From: Gammaproteobacteria bacterium
GTDB taxonomy: Bacteria; Pseudomonadota; Gammaproteobacteria; Steroidobacterales; PWYM01
Assembly: GCA_003567475.1 (NCBI GenBank)
Contig: PWZL01000074.1
Span: forward strand, 1 to 44,243
Length of the DNA stretch: 44,243 bases
Reading direction: 5' to 3'
A program made the position numbers and the translations under genes. Of this stretch, positions 16,970 to 25,711 are shown piece by piece. Below the pieces are notes generated by a model that saw nothing but the letters and a program-made list of their open reading frames with translations, did not search any database and was not told the origin of the DNA. The number at the start of each line of letters is the position of its first letter. The first letter of the stretch is position 1.

Positions 16970-17991
16970 TCGCGCGCGAGCCGGCGCTGCCCGCGCGGTA
17001 CCGACGGCTGGTGCTGCAGCGGTTCGCCGAGACCTTCGTCGAGGCGACGCAGATCGTGGCGTCGCCCCTCAGCCTCCCGGGTCCGGGTGAGCTGCTGGTG
17101 CGCAACCACTGGGCCGGCGTGAATGGCGTGTTCGACGACCGGCTGGCCCGCAACCGGGTGGAGTATCTCGACATCCACCCGCCATGCGACATCGGCATCG
17201 AGTGTGTTGGCGAGGTGGTCGCCATCGGTGAGGGCGTCACAGGCTTCCAGCTCGGCGATGCCGTTGCCACCACCCGTCTGGGCAACGGCTATCGCGAATA
17301 CCTCTGCACCCCGGCCGATCGCGCGATCCCGATCGCAGCCGCCACACCCGAAATTCTGACGCTGATTCCCACCGGTATCTCAGCGCTCGTGGCCCTCGAG
17401 CAGGTCGCGGAGCTGCGTCCTGGCGAACGCATCGTGATCTCGGCGGCGGCCGGAGGCCTGGGGCACCTGCTGGTGCAACTGGCCCGCCTGAAAGGCGCGC
17501 ATGTGGTCGGGCTGGCCGGCACCGCCGAGAAATGCGCGGCGGTCGCCTCGCTGGGCGCGCACCAGGTGTTCAATTACCGCGAGGCCGATCTCGATGCGAT
17601 CTTCCGCCAGGCGTATCCGCAGGGCTTCGACGTGGCCTACGACACCGTCGGCGGACCGATTTTCGACCTGTTCCTGGAGCATGTGGCGGTGCGCGGCAGG
17701 GTGATCTGCAGCGGCTACACCGCGGACATCGAGCGTCCCGAGCCGGTCACCCGACCACGCATCTACACCAAGCTCTACTGGAAGGCCGCCTCGGTGCGTG
17801 GCTTCATGAATCCGCTGTTCAGTGAGCACCACGCTGACGCCGCCCGCCGACTGCTGCAGATGTATGCCGACGGGAGTCTGCGGGTGCTGGTGGATGCCCG
17901 CGAATTTCGCGGGCTCGAAGCCGTCCCGCAGGCCATCGAGCACCTGCTCGCCGGGCGCAATCTCGGGAAGGTGGTGGTCAGGCTGACCTGA
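16954..17991 (+). CDS. Zinc-less MDR oxidoreductase (quinone/enone reductase-like)
   Basis: A 345-residue medium-chain dehydrogenase/reductase. It has the GroES-like N-terminal domain (LVRNHWAGVNGVFDDR) and a Rossmann domain with the NADP-type AAAGGLGHLLVQLARLKGA. Zinc ligands are missing, as in quinone reductase, leukotriene/prostaglandin reductase 3 (ZADH2-like) and enoyl reductases, so a double-bond reduction is more likely than alcohol oxidation. The start at ATG 16954 overlaps the aldehyde dehydrogenase by 16 bases; GTG 16966 is an alternative. No clear Shine-Dalgarno is seen, which fits translational coupling. It is the last gene of the plus-strand operon and converges on rplY. Confidence 0.87.
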   Translation: MHGAVIAREPALPARYRRLVLQRFAETFVEATQIVASPLSLPGPGELLVRNHWAGVNGVFDDRLARNRVEYLDIHPPCDIGIECVGEVVAIGEGVTGFQLGDAVATTRLGNGYREYLCTPADRAIPIAAATPEILTLIPTGISALVALEQVAELRPGERIVISAAAGGLGHLLVQLARLKGAHVVGLAGTAEKCAAVASLGAHQVFNYREADLDAIFRQAYPQGFDVAYDTVGGPIFDLFLEHVAVRGRVICSGYTADIERPEPVTRPRIYTKLYWKAASVRGFMNPLFSEHHADAARRLLQMYADGSLRVLVDAREFRGLEAVPQAIEHLLAGRNLGKVVVRLT

Positions 17992-17996
17992 GGCGC

Positions 17997-18023
17997 ATCC
18001 GCGGGCGGGCCTGGCCCGCGGAT
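17997..18023. terminator. Bidirectional hairpin between convergent genes
   Basis: A perfect ten-base stem (ATCCGCGGGC, 17997-18006, with GCCCGCGGAT, 18014-18023) and a seven-base loop lie between the stops of the MDR gene and rplY. There is no long T-run; TTTG follows on the plus side only. Position and stability make a shared terminator likely. Confidence 0.55.
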
Positions 18024-18034
18024 ACGCCGTTTGC

Positions 18035-18682
18035 TCAGGCGCCGTCGTCCGTCGGCTCGTCAGCCTCCGGGGCTTCCGGCGCGTCGTCCTCGACCTTCTC
18101 CACTCGCGGGCGCACGATCGCCACCACCGGCTGGTCGTGGTCCTCGCCATATTGCAGCTGGATGATTTCGACCCCCTCGGGCAGCGGAATCTCCGAGAGA
18201 TGCAGGCTGTCATCGACGTCCAGCCCGCTGATGTCGAGTTCGAGATACTCGGGCAGATTCCCCGGCAGACAGCTGATCTCGACTTCATTCATGAGGTGCG
18301 ACACCAGACCGCCGCCGGTGCGGATGCCTGGGGACTCGTTTTCCCCCCTGAGATGCACCGGCACACTCATGCGGATCTTCTCGTCGGCGACGATGCGCTG
18401 GAAGTCCAGGTGCATGGCGAATCCCCTGGCGGGATGACGCTGGACATCCTTGAGGATGACCGGCTGCTGGCGCTCACCGACGCGGATCTGGATGACCGAG
18501 GAATAGAAGGCTTCCTGATCCAGCGCCTTCTTCACGGCGTTCTGATCGAGGGCGACGGCCCGGGCGGGACGACCGGCCCCGTAGACGACAGCAGGCACTT
18601 TGCCCGTGCGACGCAGGCGGCGGCTCGCACCTTTGCCCTGATCGTCACGGATGTCGGCCTGCAGCACGAAATCGATGCTCAT
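18035..18682 (-). CDS. rplY: 50S ribosomal protein L25, long form (Ctc/TL5 type)
   Basis: A 215-residue L25 that binds 5S rRNA in the large ribosomal subunit. The N-terminal L25 domain (QGKGASRRLRRTGKVPAVVY, about residues 16-35) is followed by the TL5/Ctc C-terminal beta domain (VPVHLRGENESPGIRTGG) and an acidic tail (EAPEADEPTDDG). This is the two-domain form, much longer than the 94-residue E. coli L25. It sits 145 bases after prs, as in many Gammaproteobacteria. The pth and ychF genes that usually follow rplY are absent; instead the gene converges on the catabolic operon. Confidence 0.97.
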   Translation of the reverse strand: MSIDFVLQADIRDDQGKGASRRLRRTGKVPAVVYGAGRPARAVALDQNAVKKALDQEAFYSSVIQIRVGERQQPVILKDVQRHPARGFAMHLDFQRIVADEKIRMSVPVHLRGENESPGIRTGGGLVSHLMNEVEISCLPGNLPEYLELDISGLDVDDSLHLSEIPLPEGVEIIQLQYGEDHDQPVVAIVRPRVEKVEDDAPEAPEADEPTDDGA

Positions 18683-18827
18683 GGCGAATACTCCGAAAAA
18701 CTGATGAAAGGCGTGCTCCGCACACCAGAGTCTAGCGACGCGAGTCCACCCCCGGGGCCGCGACCAGCCCAGAGAGGGAGCCGCGCAGTATAGCCCGGGC
18801 CTGTGCCGTGCGCCAGAGCCCGCCGGG

Positions 18828-19781
18828 TCAGTCGAGATACAGAGAGCTCACCGACTCGGCATCGGAGATGCGGCGAATGGTTTCCCCGAGCAGCTCCGCC
18901 ACCGAGAGCTGGCGGATCTTCGAACACTCTTGCGCGGCGTCATTCAGGGCGATGGTATCGGTCACCACCAGCTCATCAAGCACCGAGGCGCCAATGCGCT
19001 CGACGGCAGGTCCCGAGAGTACCGGGTGGGTGATGTAGGCCAGGACCTTGGCCGCCCCATGATCCTTCAGGGCAGCGGCCGCCTGGCAGAGCGTGCCCGC
19101 GGTGTCGACCAGGTCGTCGACCAGCACGCAGGTTCGCCCCTCGACGTCGCCGATGATGTTCATCACCTCCGAGACGTTCGCACGCGGCCGACGCTTGTCG
19201 ATGATGGCCAGGTCGGCATTGTCCAGCCGCCGAGCCAGCGCCCGCGCGCGGACCACACCACCGACGTCGGGCGAGACCACGATCATGTCGGGATATTCCT
19301 GCTTCCACACATCGCCCAGCAGCACCGGCGAGGCGTAGACATTGTCGACCGGCACGTCGAAAAAACCCTGGATCTGATCGGCATGCAGGTCGACCGTCAG
19401 CACCCGGTGAACCCCGGACACGCTGATCAGGTTGGCTGCCAGCTTGGCGGTGATGGGCACCCGACTGGCGCGCGGCCGACGATCCTGCCGTGCATAACCC
19501 ATATAGGGAATCACGGCGGTGATGCGCGCGGCTGACGCCCGATGCACCGCATCGGCCATGATGAGCAATTCCATCAGGTTGTCGTTGACCGGCGGGCTGG
19601 TCGACTGGACCAGAAAGACATCCTTGCCCCGGATGTTCTCCATGACCTCGACGTTGATCTCGCCGTCACTGAATCGGCCCGCCTGCATCTTGCCAAGCGG
19701 GACCTGCAGATGGCGGGCAATGGCTCGGGCCAGCCGCGGATTCGCGTTGCCCGAGAACAGGGTCAGGCTGGCCGGATCCAA
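18828..19781 (-). CDS. prs: Ribose-phosphate pyrophosphokinase (TTG start)
   Basis: A 317-residue PRPP synthetase, which makes phosphoribosyl pyrophosphate from ribose 5-phosphate and ATP for nucleotide, histidine and tryptophan synthesis. Diagnostic segments are [22 protein letters not shown], the [11 protein letters not shown] motif and the PRPP-binding loop [12 protein letters not shown]. Length and N-terminus ([13 protein letters not shown]) match the family when the start is the TTG at 19781, preceded by AAGGGG at about nine bases. An ATG eight bases further upstream is in another frame. It lies after tRNA-Gln and before rplY in the conserved ispE-tRNA-prs-rplY order. Confidence 0.97.
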   Translation of the reverse strand: MDPASLTLFSGNANPRLARAIARHLQVPLGKMQAGRFSDGEINVEVMENIRGKDVFLVQSTSPPVNDNLMELLIMADAVHRASAARITAVIPYMGYARQDRRPRASRVPITAKLAANLISVSGVHRVLTVDLHADQIQGFFDVPVDNVYASPVLLGDVWKQEYPDMIVVSPDVGGVVRARALARRLDNADLAIIDKRRPRANVSEVMNIIGDVEGRTCVLVDDLVDTAGTLCQAAAALKDHGAAKVLAYITHPVLSGPAVERIGASVLDELVVTDTIALNDAAQECSKIRQLSVAELLGETIRRISDAESVSSLYLD

Positions 19782-19868
19782 CGCGTCATCCCCTTTTCCT
19801 TGATCTTGTCGTTAGCGATGGCCGGCCACCTCCAGGGTGACCACCGGCCGACGTATGTGCTGCAGAAA

Positions 19869-19943
19869 TGGCTGGGGTGGCAGGATTCGAACCTGCGAAT
19901 GACGGGATCAAAACCCGCTGCCTTACCACTTGGCTACACCCCA
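19869..19943 (-). tRNA. tRNA-Gln (anticodon UUG), CCA encoded
   Basis: A 75-base cloverleaf on the minus strand. The acceptor arm pairs TGGGGTG with CACCCCA, followed by discriminator G and an encoded CCA. The T arm is GCAGGTTCGAATCCTGC, and the anticodon stem GCGGG/CCCGT encloses a loop containing TTG. Its 5' ten bases overlap the 3' end of ispE, whose TAG stop lies inside the tRNA. It reads 5' to prs in the same direction, and co-transcription with ispE is likely. Confidence 0.96.
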
Positions 19944-20833
19944 GCAGTGCCTTTTCCCATCTCCGGCCGACGCTGCGCCCGCTCCAGACAGGCGCGCAGG
20001 GGCGACAGCGAAAGTCCCCTGACCGCCCAGCCTCGCCAGCGTGCCGGCAAGGCCGCCAGCAGCGCTCGCGCCTCGGCGAGGGAACACGGCAGGAACACAC
20101 AGGCCCCGGTGCCGCTCAGTCCTGGCTGGCCGTACCGGCCAAGCCAGGCCAGTGCCTCGCCCACTTCGGGGTGCCGCCGCACGACCGGCGCGGCACAATC
20201 GTTGTGTCCCTTGCCGGCCAGGAAGTCATTTATTGTCAGTGGCGGTGTGGAACGTGTCAAATCATCTGCGTGGAAGATTTCCGCGGTGGACACCGCGCAA
20301 TCGGGCTGCACGACAAGATAACTCGCCGGCGGCAGCTCAAGCGCCACGAGACGTTCGCCCACCCCTTCGGCCCAGGCGTTGCGACCGGCCACGAACACCG
20401 GCACATCCGCGCCGAGCTGCACGCCCAGCGAGATCAATGTCGCGTCCCCCAGACCCAGCTGCCAGAGATGATCGAGCGCACAGAGGACGGTCGCGGCATC
20501 CGAGCTGCCGCCACCCAGACCGCCCTGCATGGGAATACGCTTGTGCAGGGTGATGTCCACGCCGTCGCGGACGCCGGCGTGGGCGCGCAGCAGTTCAGCA
20601 GCCCGCACGCACAGGTCCTGGGTGGCCGGGACGCCGGGAATATCATTGACCCGACAGACCCGACCATCCTGCCGCGGCGTGAAGCTCAGTGCGTCGCAGA
20701 GATCGATCAGGCGAAACACCGTCTGCAGCTCATGGTAACCGTCAGCTCGCCGGCCCAGCACATGCAGCATCAGGTTGAGTTTGGCGGGCGCGGGCCAAGC
20801 GCTCCCCCAGCCCGGGGTCGGGGCGGCACTCAT
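19934..20833 (-). CDS. ispE: 4-diphosphocytidyl-2-C-methyl-D-erythritol kinase
   Basis: A 299-residue GHMP kinase of the MEP isoprenoid pathway that phosphorylates CDP-methylerythritol. It shows the N-terminal PAPAKLNLMLHVLGRRADGY signature and the ATP-binding glycine loop MQGGLGGGSSDAATVL. Its ATG overlaps the lolB stop by four bases (ATGA). The C-terminus runs into the tRNA-Gln gene: the last codons (GTAGV, stop TAG) use the first ten bases of the tRNA. The order lolB-ispE-tRNA-prs is standard in pseudomonads and relatives. Confidence 0.96.
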   Translation of the reverse strand: MSAAPTPGWGSAWPAPAKLNLMLHVLGRRADGYHELQTVFRLIDLCDALSFTPRQDGRVCRVNDIPGVPATQDLCVRAAELLRAHAGVRDGVDITLHKRIPMQGGLGGGSSDAATVLCALDHLWQLGLGDATLISLGVQLGADVPVFVAGRNAWAEGVGERLVALELPPASYLVVQPDCAVSTAEIFHADDLTRSTPPLTINDFLAGKGHNDCAAPVVRRHPEVGEALAWLGRYGQPGLSGTGACVFLPCSLAEARALLAALPARWRGWAVRGLSLSPLRACLERAQRRPEMGKGTAGV

Positions 20834-21432
20834 GGCTCATCCAGCCCCGGCGACCAGCGATCGAGGACGATGCGGATGGACAGGTTCTCGCCCGTCAGGT
20901 CCACACGCCGCGGCAGCAACTGGCCCCCGAGTTCACGCCACCCGGTGTAGTGAAGCTGCCAGCCGCGCTGCATGAGGCTGTCCGGACGCCCGAAGGCATC
21001 GAACTCCCAGGCCTGGCGATAGCGGCTGTCGGCCATGCCGAGCAGCCAGTAAGGCAGACTCTGGACGGGCAGTCCAAAGCCGAACAGCCCCTCCAGATCG
21101 ACTTCCGGGTCGCCGAGCAGGGTGCGCTCGCCATCCCGACCGATGGCGGTCAGCTCGCCCGGTGGCCCGTAGACGAACAGACCGCCCAGTCCGACAGGTC
21201 CCCGGAAGCGGATTTCAACCCAGTCCGGGCGCTGGCGCCATTCGAAACTGCCCTGCACGCTGTCGGCGGAACTGGTCAGCGAGAGTCGCCCACGCGCCTG
21301 CCACTCCGCCACGGCCGCGAGCTGCTCGCTGCGCACCTGCCAAGGCTCGACGGGCACGGCCGGCGGTCGCGCGGCACACGCCCCCAGCAGCGCCAGCAGC
21401 GCGGCAAGCGCCGTCGCACGCAGTGTGTTCAC
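20830..21432 (-). CDS. lolB: Outer-membrane lipoprotein insertion protein LolB
   Basis: A 200-residue lipoprotein, the outer-membrane acceptor that inserts lipoproteins delivered by LolA. The N-terminal signal ends in a lipobox (LLGAC), and the mature part has the LolB pattern: WQARGRLSLTSSADSVQGSF, WRQRPDWVEIRFRGPVGLGG and LPYWLLGM. I chose a GTG start at 21432, which overlaps the stop of the upstream TPR gene as GTGA; a start at ATG 21453 would give a less typical signal. It overlaps ispE by four bases at its other end, so TPR-lolB-ispE form a tightly coupled operon. Confidence 0.93.
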   Translation of the reverse strand: MNTLRATALAALLALLGACAARPPAVPVEPWQVRSEQLAAVAEWQARGRLSLTSSADSVQGSFEWRQRPDWVEIRFRGPVGLGGLFVYGPPGELTAIGRDGERTLLGDPEVDLEGLFGFGLPVQSLPYWLLGMADSRYRQAWEFDAFGRPDSLMQRGWQLHYTGWRELGGQLLPRRVDLTGENLSIRIVLDRWSPGLDEP

Positions 21433-23228
21433 GGCATCAGGCGCTCGCGCCAAGGCTCCAGATGCCGGTCGCCTGGCCAGCGCTCGAGCGCCTCCTGCAG
21501 CATTTCCAGCGCCTCGCCCTCTTCGCCGCGTGCAAGACGGACTTCGACGATGTGGGCGGCCACTTCGGGATCGCGCATCAAGGACCAGGCGTGCAGCAGA
21601 TACTCCAGCGCACCGTCCAGATCGCCGAGCCGGAACAGCACCCAGCCGAGGCTGTCGATAATGGCCGCGTTGTCCGGCGCCCGCTCCAGTGCCTGCTCGA
21701 TCAGCGCCCGCGCACGCACGAAATCCCGGGTGCGGTCGGCCAGGGTATACCCGAGGGCATTGAGAAACACCGGGGACTCCGGGTCCATGCGCACCAGGCG
21801 TTCGAATTCCCGGATCGCCTGGCGGACGCGGTCCATCCGCTCGTAGAGCAGCGCCCGCTGGTAGAGCAGCAGTGGCTCGTCCGGATGTGCCGCCAGGCCG
21901 CGACGATAGGTCGACAGCGCGTCGCGGTAGGCCCCCTCGTCGATCTGGCGCTGGGCCACCAGGCCGAACACCCCGGCGCGCGCCTCGAGCAGGCGTTCGT
22001 CGCCCGGACGCTCGGCCAGTGGCGTGTCGAACAGGGCCAGCGCCTCCTCGTCACGACCGGCATCGACCAGCAGCCGGGCGGAGGCGATGCGCATCGCGTC
22101 AGCATGCCTTGGGCTCGCGGTCGCGAAATCGCGCAGATGCTGCAAGGCCGCCTCAAGATCGCCGGAGGCCTCGTAGATCAACGCCACCAGCACCTGCGCA
22201 GCCACGGTCTGCGGACCGGTCGTCACCCGCGAGAGGCTGCGGATCGCCTGGAAATCACGACCCTGCTCGCGGGCGATCTGCCCCAGGTAATAGGAGGCCT
22301 CGACACTGTGCCGGAAGCCCTGGCGCAACTGGCTCCAGAGCTGCTCCGCGGCCTCCAGCTCACCGGTGCGCAGACGCACCAGGGCCAGCGCACGCACGAC
22401 GTCTTCATTGCCGGGCTCGGCCGCGCGCAGGGCCTCGAGCTGCGCCAGGGCCTCGTCCTCCAGGCCGGCAGCCGTCAACAGCCCCGCCAGCTCCAGACGC
22501 AGCTCGGTGTCCGTCTCGGCAGCGAGGCTGATCCGGCGCGCCAGCGTCAGCGCAGCCTCCGGTTCACCCGCGGCCAGCAGAGCCTGGGCGAGCGTCAACT
22601 GCCCGCGCGGCCAGTCCGCGTCCAGCGTGGACAGGCGCTCAGCCGCCGTCAGCGCCAGCCGTGGCCGGGCCGCCATCAGCGCCAGCCGGGCCAGGGCAAA
22701 CTGCGCCATGGGCTCGTCCGGATAGTCCGCCACCAGGACCTCCATGACCTCGGCCGCACTGCGCCGGCGCTCTTCCGCGCCGAGGATGGTCAGCAGTTCG
22801 TCGAAGGCGACGGCGGTATCTTCGGTCAGCAGCAGCACCGAGGTGAAGGCCTCGGTGGCGCCGTCCAGATCGCCCCGACGCAGGCGCAGAACCGCAAGAT
22901 AGCGGTTGGCCGCAAGGCTCTGCGGGGCCAGCGTGCGCCAGCGCTCGGCCGACTCGAGCGCAACATCCTCACGCCCAGCCTGAAACGCCACCGCAGTGGC
23001 ACGCTGCGAGATTTCACTGCTGTCGCTGCGTGCCGCCGCCTCGGCGTAATGCAGCGCCGCCTCGCCGAGCTGGTTGCGCTGCAGGGCGATCTCGCCCAGC
23101 AACAGGGCCAGTTCGAGCTCGTTATCCGGCCCTCCGGGCAGCCCGGCCTCCGGTGACTCGCTCTCCGGGAGGGCCGCGCAGGCCGCCAAACCGAGACAGA
23201 ACATCAGGGGAACGAGGCGTCGCAGCAC
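21429..23228 (-). CDS. TPR-repeat lipoprotein
   Basis: A 599-residue protein made almost entirely of tetratricopeptide repeats. The signal peptide ends in a lipobox (LGLAAC) near residue 17, so it should be anchored in the outer membrane facing the periplasm. Repeat units such as 'NELELALLLGEIALQRNQLG' and 'ALEYLLHAWSLMRDPEVAAH' are visible throughout. I chose the GTG at 23228 (GGAG seven bases upstream); the ATG at 23261 would put eleven extra residues before the signal. An equivalent gene lies between hemA and lolB in Pseudomonas (PA4667 position). The function is not established; an assembly scaffold for outer-membrane complexes is a reasonable guess. Confidence 0.85.
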   Translation of the reverse strand: MLRRLVPLMFCLGLAACAALPESESPEAGLPGGPDNELELALLLGEIALQRNQLGEAALHYAEAAARSDSSEISQRATAVAFQAGREDVALESAERWRTLAPQSLAANRYLAVLRLRRGDLDGATEAFTSVLLLTEDTAVAFDELLTILGAEERRRSAAEVMEVLVADYPDEPMAQFALARLALMAARPRLALTAAERLSTLDADWPRGQLTLAQALLAAGEPEAALTLARRISLAAETDTELRLELAGLLTAAGLEDEALAQLEALRAAEPGNEDVVRALALVRLRTGELEAAEQLWSQLRQGFRHSVEASYYLGQIAREQGRDFQAIRSLSRVTTGPQTVAAQVLVALIYEASGDLEAALQHLRDFATASPRHADAMRIASARLLVDAGRDEEALALFDTPLAERPGDERLLEARAGVFGLVAQRQIDEGAYRDALSTYRRGLAAHPDEPLLLYQRALLYERMDRVRQAIREFERLVRMDPESPVFLNALGYTLADRTRDFVRARALIEQALERAPDNAAIIDSLGWVLFRLGDLDGALEYLLHAWSLMRDPEVAAHIVEVRLARGEEGEALEMLQEALERWPGDRHLEPWRERLMP

Positions 23229-23259
23229 GCGCACACTCCGAAAACAGCAGGTTGGCGGC

Positions 23260-23265
23260 ACTATA
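23260..23265 (-). promoter_or_regulatory. Possible -10 element of the TPR-lolB-ispE operon
   Basis: TATAGT read on the minus strand, about 30 bases before the chosen GTG start, in the 110-base divergent gap with hemA. The -35 is weak (CATAAC at 17 bases). I see no equally clear promoter for hemA. Confidence 0.35.
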
Positions 23266-23338
23266 CCGCAGGTCAGCGACTTGTTATGACCGACGCCATG
23301 CCGGAGAATTCAGCGCCCATGAAGCGACACTCAGGCCC

Positions 23339-24607
23339 ATGCCGGTACATCTGCTCGGCATCAACCACCGCACGGCACCCGTAGCGATCCGCGAATCCGT
23401 CGTGTTCGAGCCCGAGGCGCTGCTCCGGGCCCTGCCCGATGTACTGCGAATCCCGGGGGTGACGGAGGCGGTCATCGTCTCGACCTGCAATCGAACCGAG
23501 CTCTATGCGGAACTCGAGGGCGATGCGGGCAGACGCGTGGCGGACTGGCTGAGCAGCTGGCACAGCCTCGGCGAGGATGTGCGGCGGTGTTTTTATACGC
23601 TGGACAACGCGCGCGCCGCCCGCCACCTCTTTGCCGTCGCCTGCGGACTGGACTCGGTGGTCCTGGGCGAGCCCCAGATTCTCGGCCAGCTGAAGGAAGC
23701 CTATCGTGCCGCTGAGGAGCAGAGCAGTGTCGGCCCCGGCCTGAACCGGTTGTTTCAGCAGGCCTTCGGTGTCGCCAAGCAGGTCCGCAGCGAAACCGGC
23801 ATCGGTGCCAGCCCGGTCTCCGTGGCCTATGCCGCCGTGGTGCTGGCCCGCAAACTGTTCGGTGGTTTCAACCGCCATACCGCGCTGCTGGTGGGTGCCG
23901 GCGACACCATCGAGCTCGCCGCCCGTCACCTCCACCGCCAGGGTATCCGCAAACTGGTGATCGCCAACCGCAGCCTGAGCCGCGCCGCAGATCTGGCAGC
24001 GCAGTTCAACGCCGAAGCGATCTCGCTCGCCGAGCTCGACGAGCGTCTGGCCGAAGCCGATCTGGTGATCACCGCCACCCGCGCGAACACCCCGATCCTG
24101 GGCAAGGCGCAGCTCAGCGAAGCCCTGCGCCGCCGCCGACGCCAGCCCATGTGCGTCGTCGACGTCGGCGTGCCGCGCGATGTCGATCCCGCGGTGGCCG
24201 AACTGGAAGACGCCTATCTCTACACCGTGGATGACCTCGAGACGGTGATTGAGGAAGGCTGGCGCTCGCGCCGACAGGCCGCCGCTCAGGCTGAGCAGAT
24301 CATCGATTTCGCGGTTGAACAGTACGAACGGCTGCTGCGGACGCTGGATGCCGTACCGACGATCCGCGCCCTGCGCGGCGACACCGAGAAGCTGCGCGAC
24401 GAGGCGCTTGAGCATGCCCGTCGCCTGCTGCAGGCCGGCCGCCCCCCCGAGGAGGTGCTCGAGCAGCTGGCGCATACCCTGACGCAGAAATTCCTGCACG
24501 GCCCGAGCACCCGGCTGCGGGCGGCCGGGGAAGACACCGACACCGATCTGATCGCGGCAGCCGCCGAGCTGTTCGGGCTCGAAGAGCACCCGGCGCGCGA
24601 GGACTGA
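23339..24607 (+). CDS. hemA: Glutamyl-tRNA reductase
   Basis: A 422-residue NADPH-dependent enzyme that reduces glutamyl-tRNA to glutamate-1-semialdehyde, the first committed step of tetrapyrrole synthesis by the C5 route. The catalytic Cys50 is in VSTCNRTELYAE, and the N-terminus MPVHLLGINHRTAPV is typical. The NADPH domain has LLVGAGDTIELAARHL, and the C-terminal dimerisation helix is present. The start at 23339 gives the expected family length; a long upstream open stretch is not part of the gene. It is divergent from the TPR-lolB operon and followed after three bases by prfA, so prfA is translationally coupled. Confidence 0.97.
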   Translation: MPVHLLGINHRTAPVAIRESVVFEPEALLRALPDVLRIPGVTEAVIVSTCNRTELYAELEGDAGRRVADWLSSWHSLGEDVRRCFYTLDNARAARHLFAVACGLDSVVLGEPQILGQLKEAYRAAEEQSSVGPGLNRLFQQAFGVAKQVRSETGIGASPVSVAYAAVVLARKLFGGFNRHTALLVGAGDTIELAARHLHRQGIRKLVIANRSLSRAADLAAQFNAEAISLAELDERLAEADLVITATRANTPILGKAQLSEALRRRRRQPMCVVDVGVPRDVDPAVAELEDAYLYTVDDLETVIEEGWRSRRQAAAQAEQIIDFAVEQYERLLRTLDAVPTIRALRGDTEKLRDEALEHARRLLQAGRPPEEVLEQLAHTLTQKFLHGPSTRLRAAGEDTDTDLIAAAAELFGLEEHPARED

Positions 24608-24610
24608 CGC

Positions 24611-25702
24611 ATGGCGCTGTCCACCAGTCTCGAGACCCGCCTCGAACGCCTGCTGGAGCGTTTCGAGGAAATCGAACAGTTGCTGGCCGATCCGGAGGTG
24701 ATCGGTGATCAGGCCCGCTTCCGCGAACTCTCCCGCGAGTATGCCCGCCTCGAAGCGGTGGCGGGCGATGTCCGCACGTATCGCCAGCTCGGCGATGAAC
24801 TGGCGGCGGCCAGGACCATGGCTGGCGAAGACGACCCGGAACTGGCCCGGCTGGCTCGCGACGAGGCCGACACGCTGGCGGCGCGACTGGAGGCGATGCT
24901 GCCCACGCTGACCCGCCATCTCGTGCCGGTGGATCCGCGCGACGACGGGAACGTGTTTCTCGAGATACGCGCGGGCACCGGCGGCGACGAGGCAGCGCTG
25001 TTCGCAGGCGATCTGTTCCGCATGTACGGGCGTTACGCGGAACTCCGCGGCTGGCAGGTGGAGATCCTCAGTTGCAGCCACGGTGAGCACGGTGGCTACC
25101 GTGAGGTCATCGCCCGGATCGCTGGCCAGGGGGTGTATTCGCGCCTGAAATTCGAGTCCGGCGCGCATCGGGTACAGCGGGTCCCGGCGACGGAGTCCCA
25201 GGGCCGCATCCACACCTCCGCCTGCACGGTCGCCGTCCTGGCTGAGCTCGACGAGGTCGAGGATGTCGCCATCGGTGACAAGGACCTGCGGGTCGACACC
25301 TACCGCGCCGCAGGGGCCGGCGGCCAGCATGTCAACAAGACCGACTCGGCCGTGCGGATCACTCATCTGCCGAGCGGCCTCGTCGTCGAGTGCCAGGACG
25401 AGCGCAGCCAGCACAAAAATCGTGCCCGCGCCATGGCGCTGCTCAAGGCCAAACTGCGTGACGCTGAGGAAGCGCGCCAGCGCAGCGAACGGGCGCTCGA
25501 ACGCAAGCTGCTGGTCGGTTCCGGCGACCGCTCGGAACGCATCCGCACCTACAACTTCCCGCAAGGCCGCGTCACCGATCACCGGATCAACCTGACCCTC
25601 TACCGGCTCGAAGAGCTGCTCGAGGGCGCGCTCGACGCGGTGATCGACCCGCTGATCGCCGAGGACCAGGCCGAGCAGCTCTCACGGCTCGCGGTGCAGT
25701 GA
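24611..25702 (+). CDS. prfA: Peptide chain release factor 1
   Basis: A 363-residue class I release factor that reads UAA and UAG. The codon-recognition motif is Pro192-Ala193-Thr194 ([14 protein letters not shown]), which distinguishes RF1 from RF2 (SPF), and the peptidyl-hydrolysis GGQ is at 237-239 ([16 protein letters not shown]). The N-terminal coiled-coil domain and the C-terminal [13 protein letters not shown] segment are complete. It starts three bases after hemA and ends ten bases before prmC, whose product methylates the GGQ glutamine. Confidence 0.97.
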   Translation: MALSTSLETRLERLLERFEEIEQLLADPEVIGDQARFRELSREYARLEAVAGDVRTYRQLGDELAAARTMAGEDDPELARLARDEADTLAARLEAMLPTLTRHLVPVDPRDDGNVFLEIRAGTGGDEAALFAGDLFRMYGRYAELRGWQVEILSCSHGEHGGYREVIARIAGQGVYSRLKFESGAHRVQRVPATESQGRIHTSACTVAVLAELDEVEDVAIGDKDLRVDTYRAAGAGGQHVNKTDSAVRITHLPSGLVVECQDERSQHKNRARAMALLKAKLRDAEEARQRSERALERKLLVGSGDRSERIRTYNFPQGRVTDHRINLTLYRLEELLEGALDAVIDPLIAEDQAEQLSRLAVQ

Positions 25703-25711
25703 GCGGCGACC

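Noticed and set aside
21162-23156. A 664-codon plus-strand frame opposite the TPR lipoprotein gene
   Set aside because: The TPR repeats, lipobox and operon overlap identify the minus-strand gene; the plus frame is Gln/Arg-rich shadow sequence.
23273-25582. A 769-codon open frame on the minus strand opposite hemA and prfA
   Set aside because: Both genes beneath it have complete catalytic motifs; the opposite frame has none and shows the same GC-driven bias.
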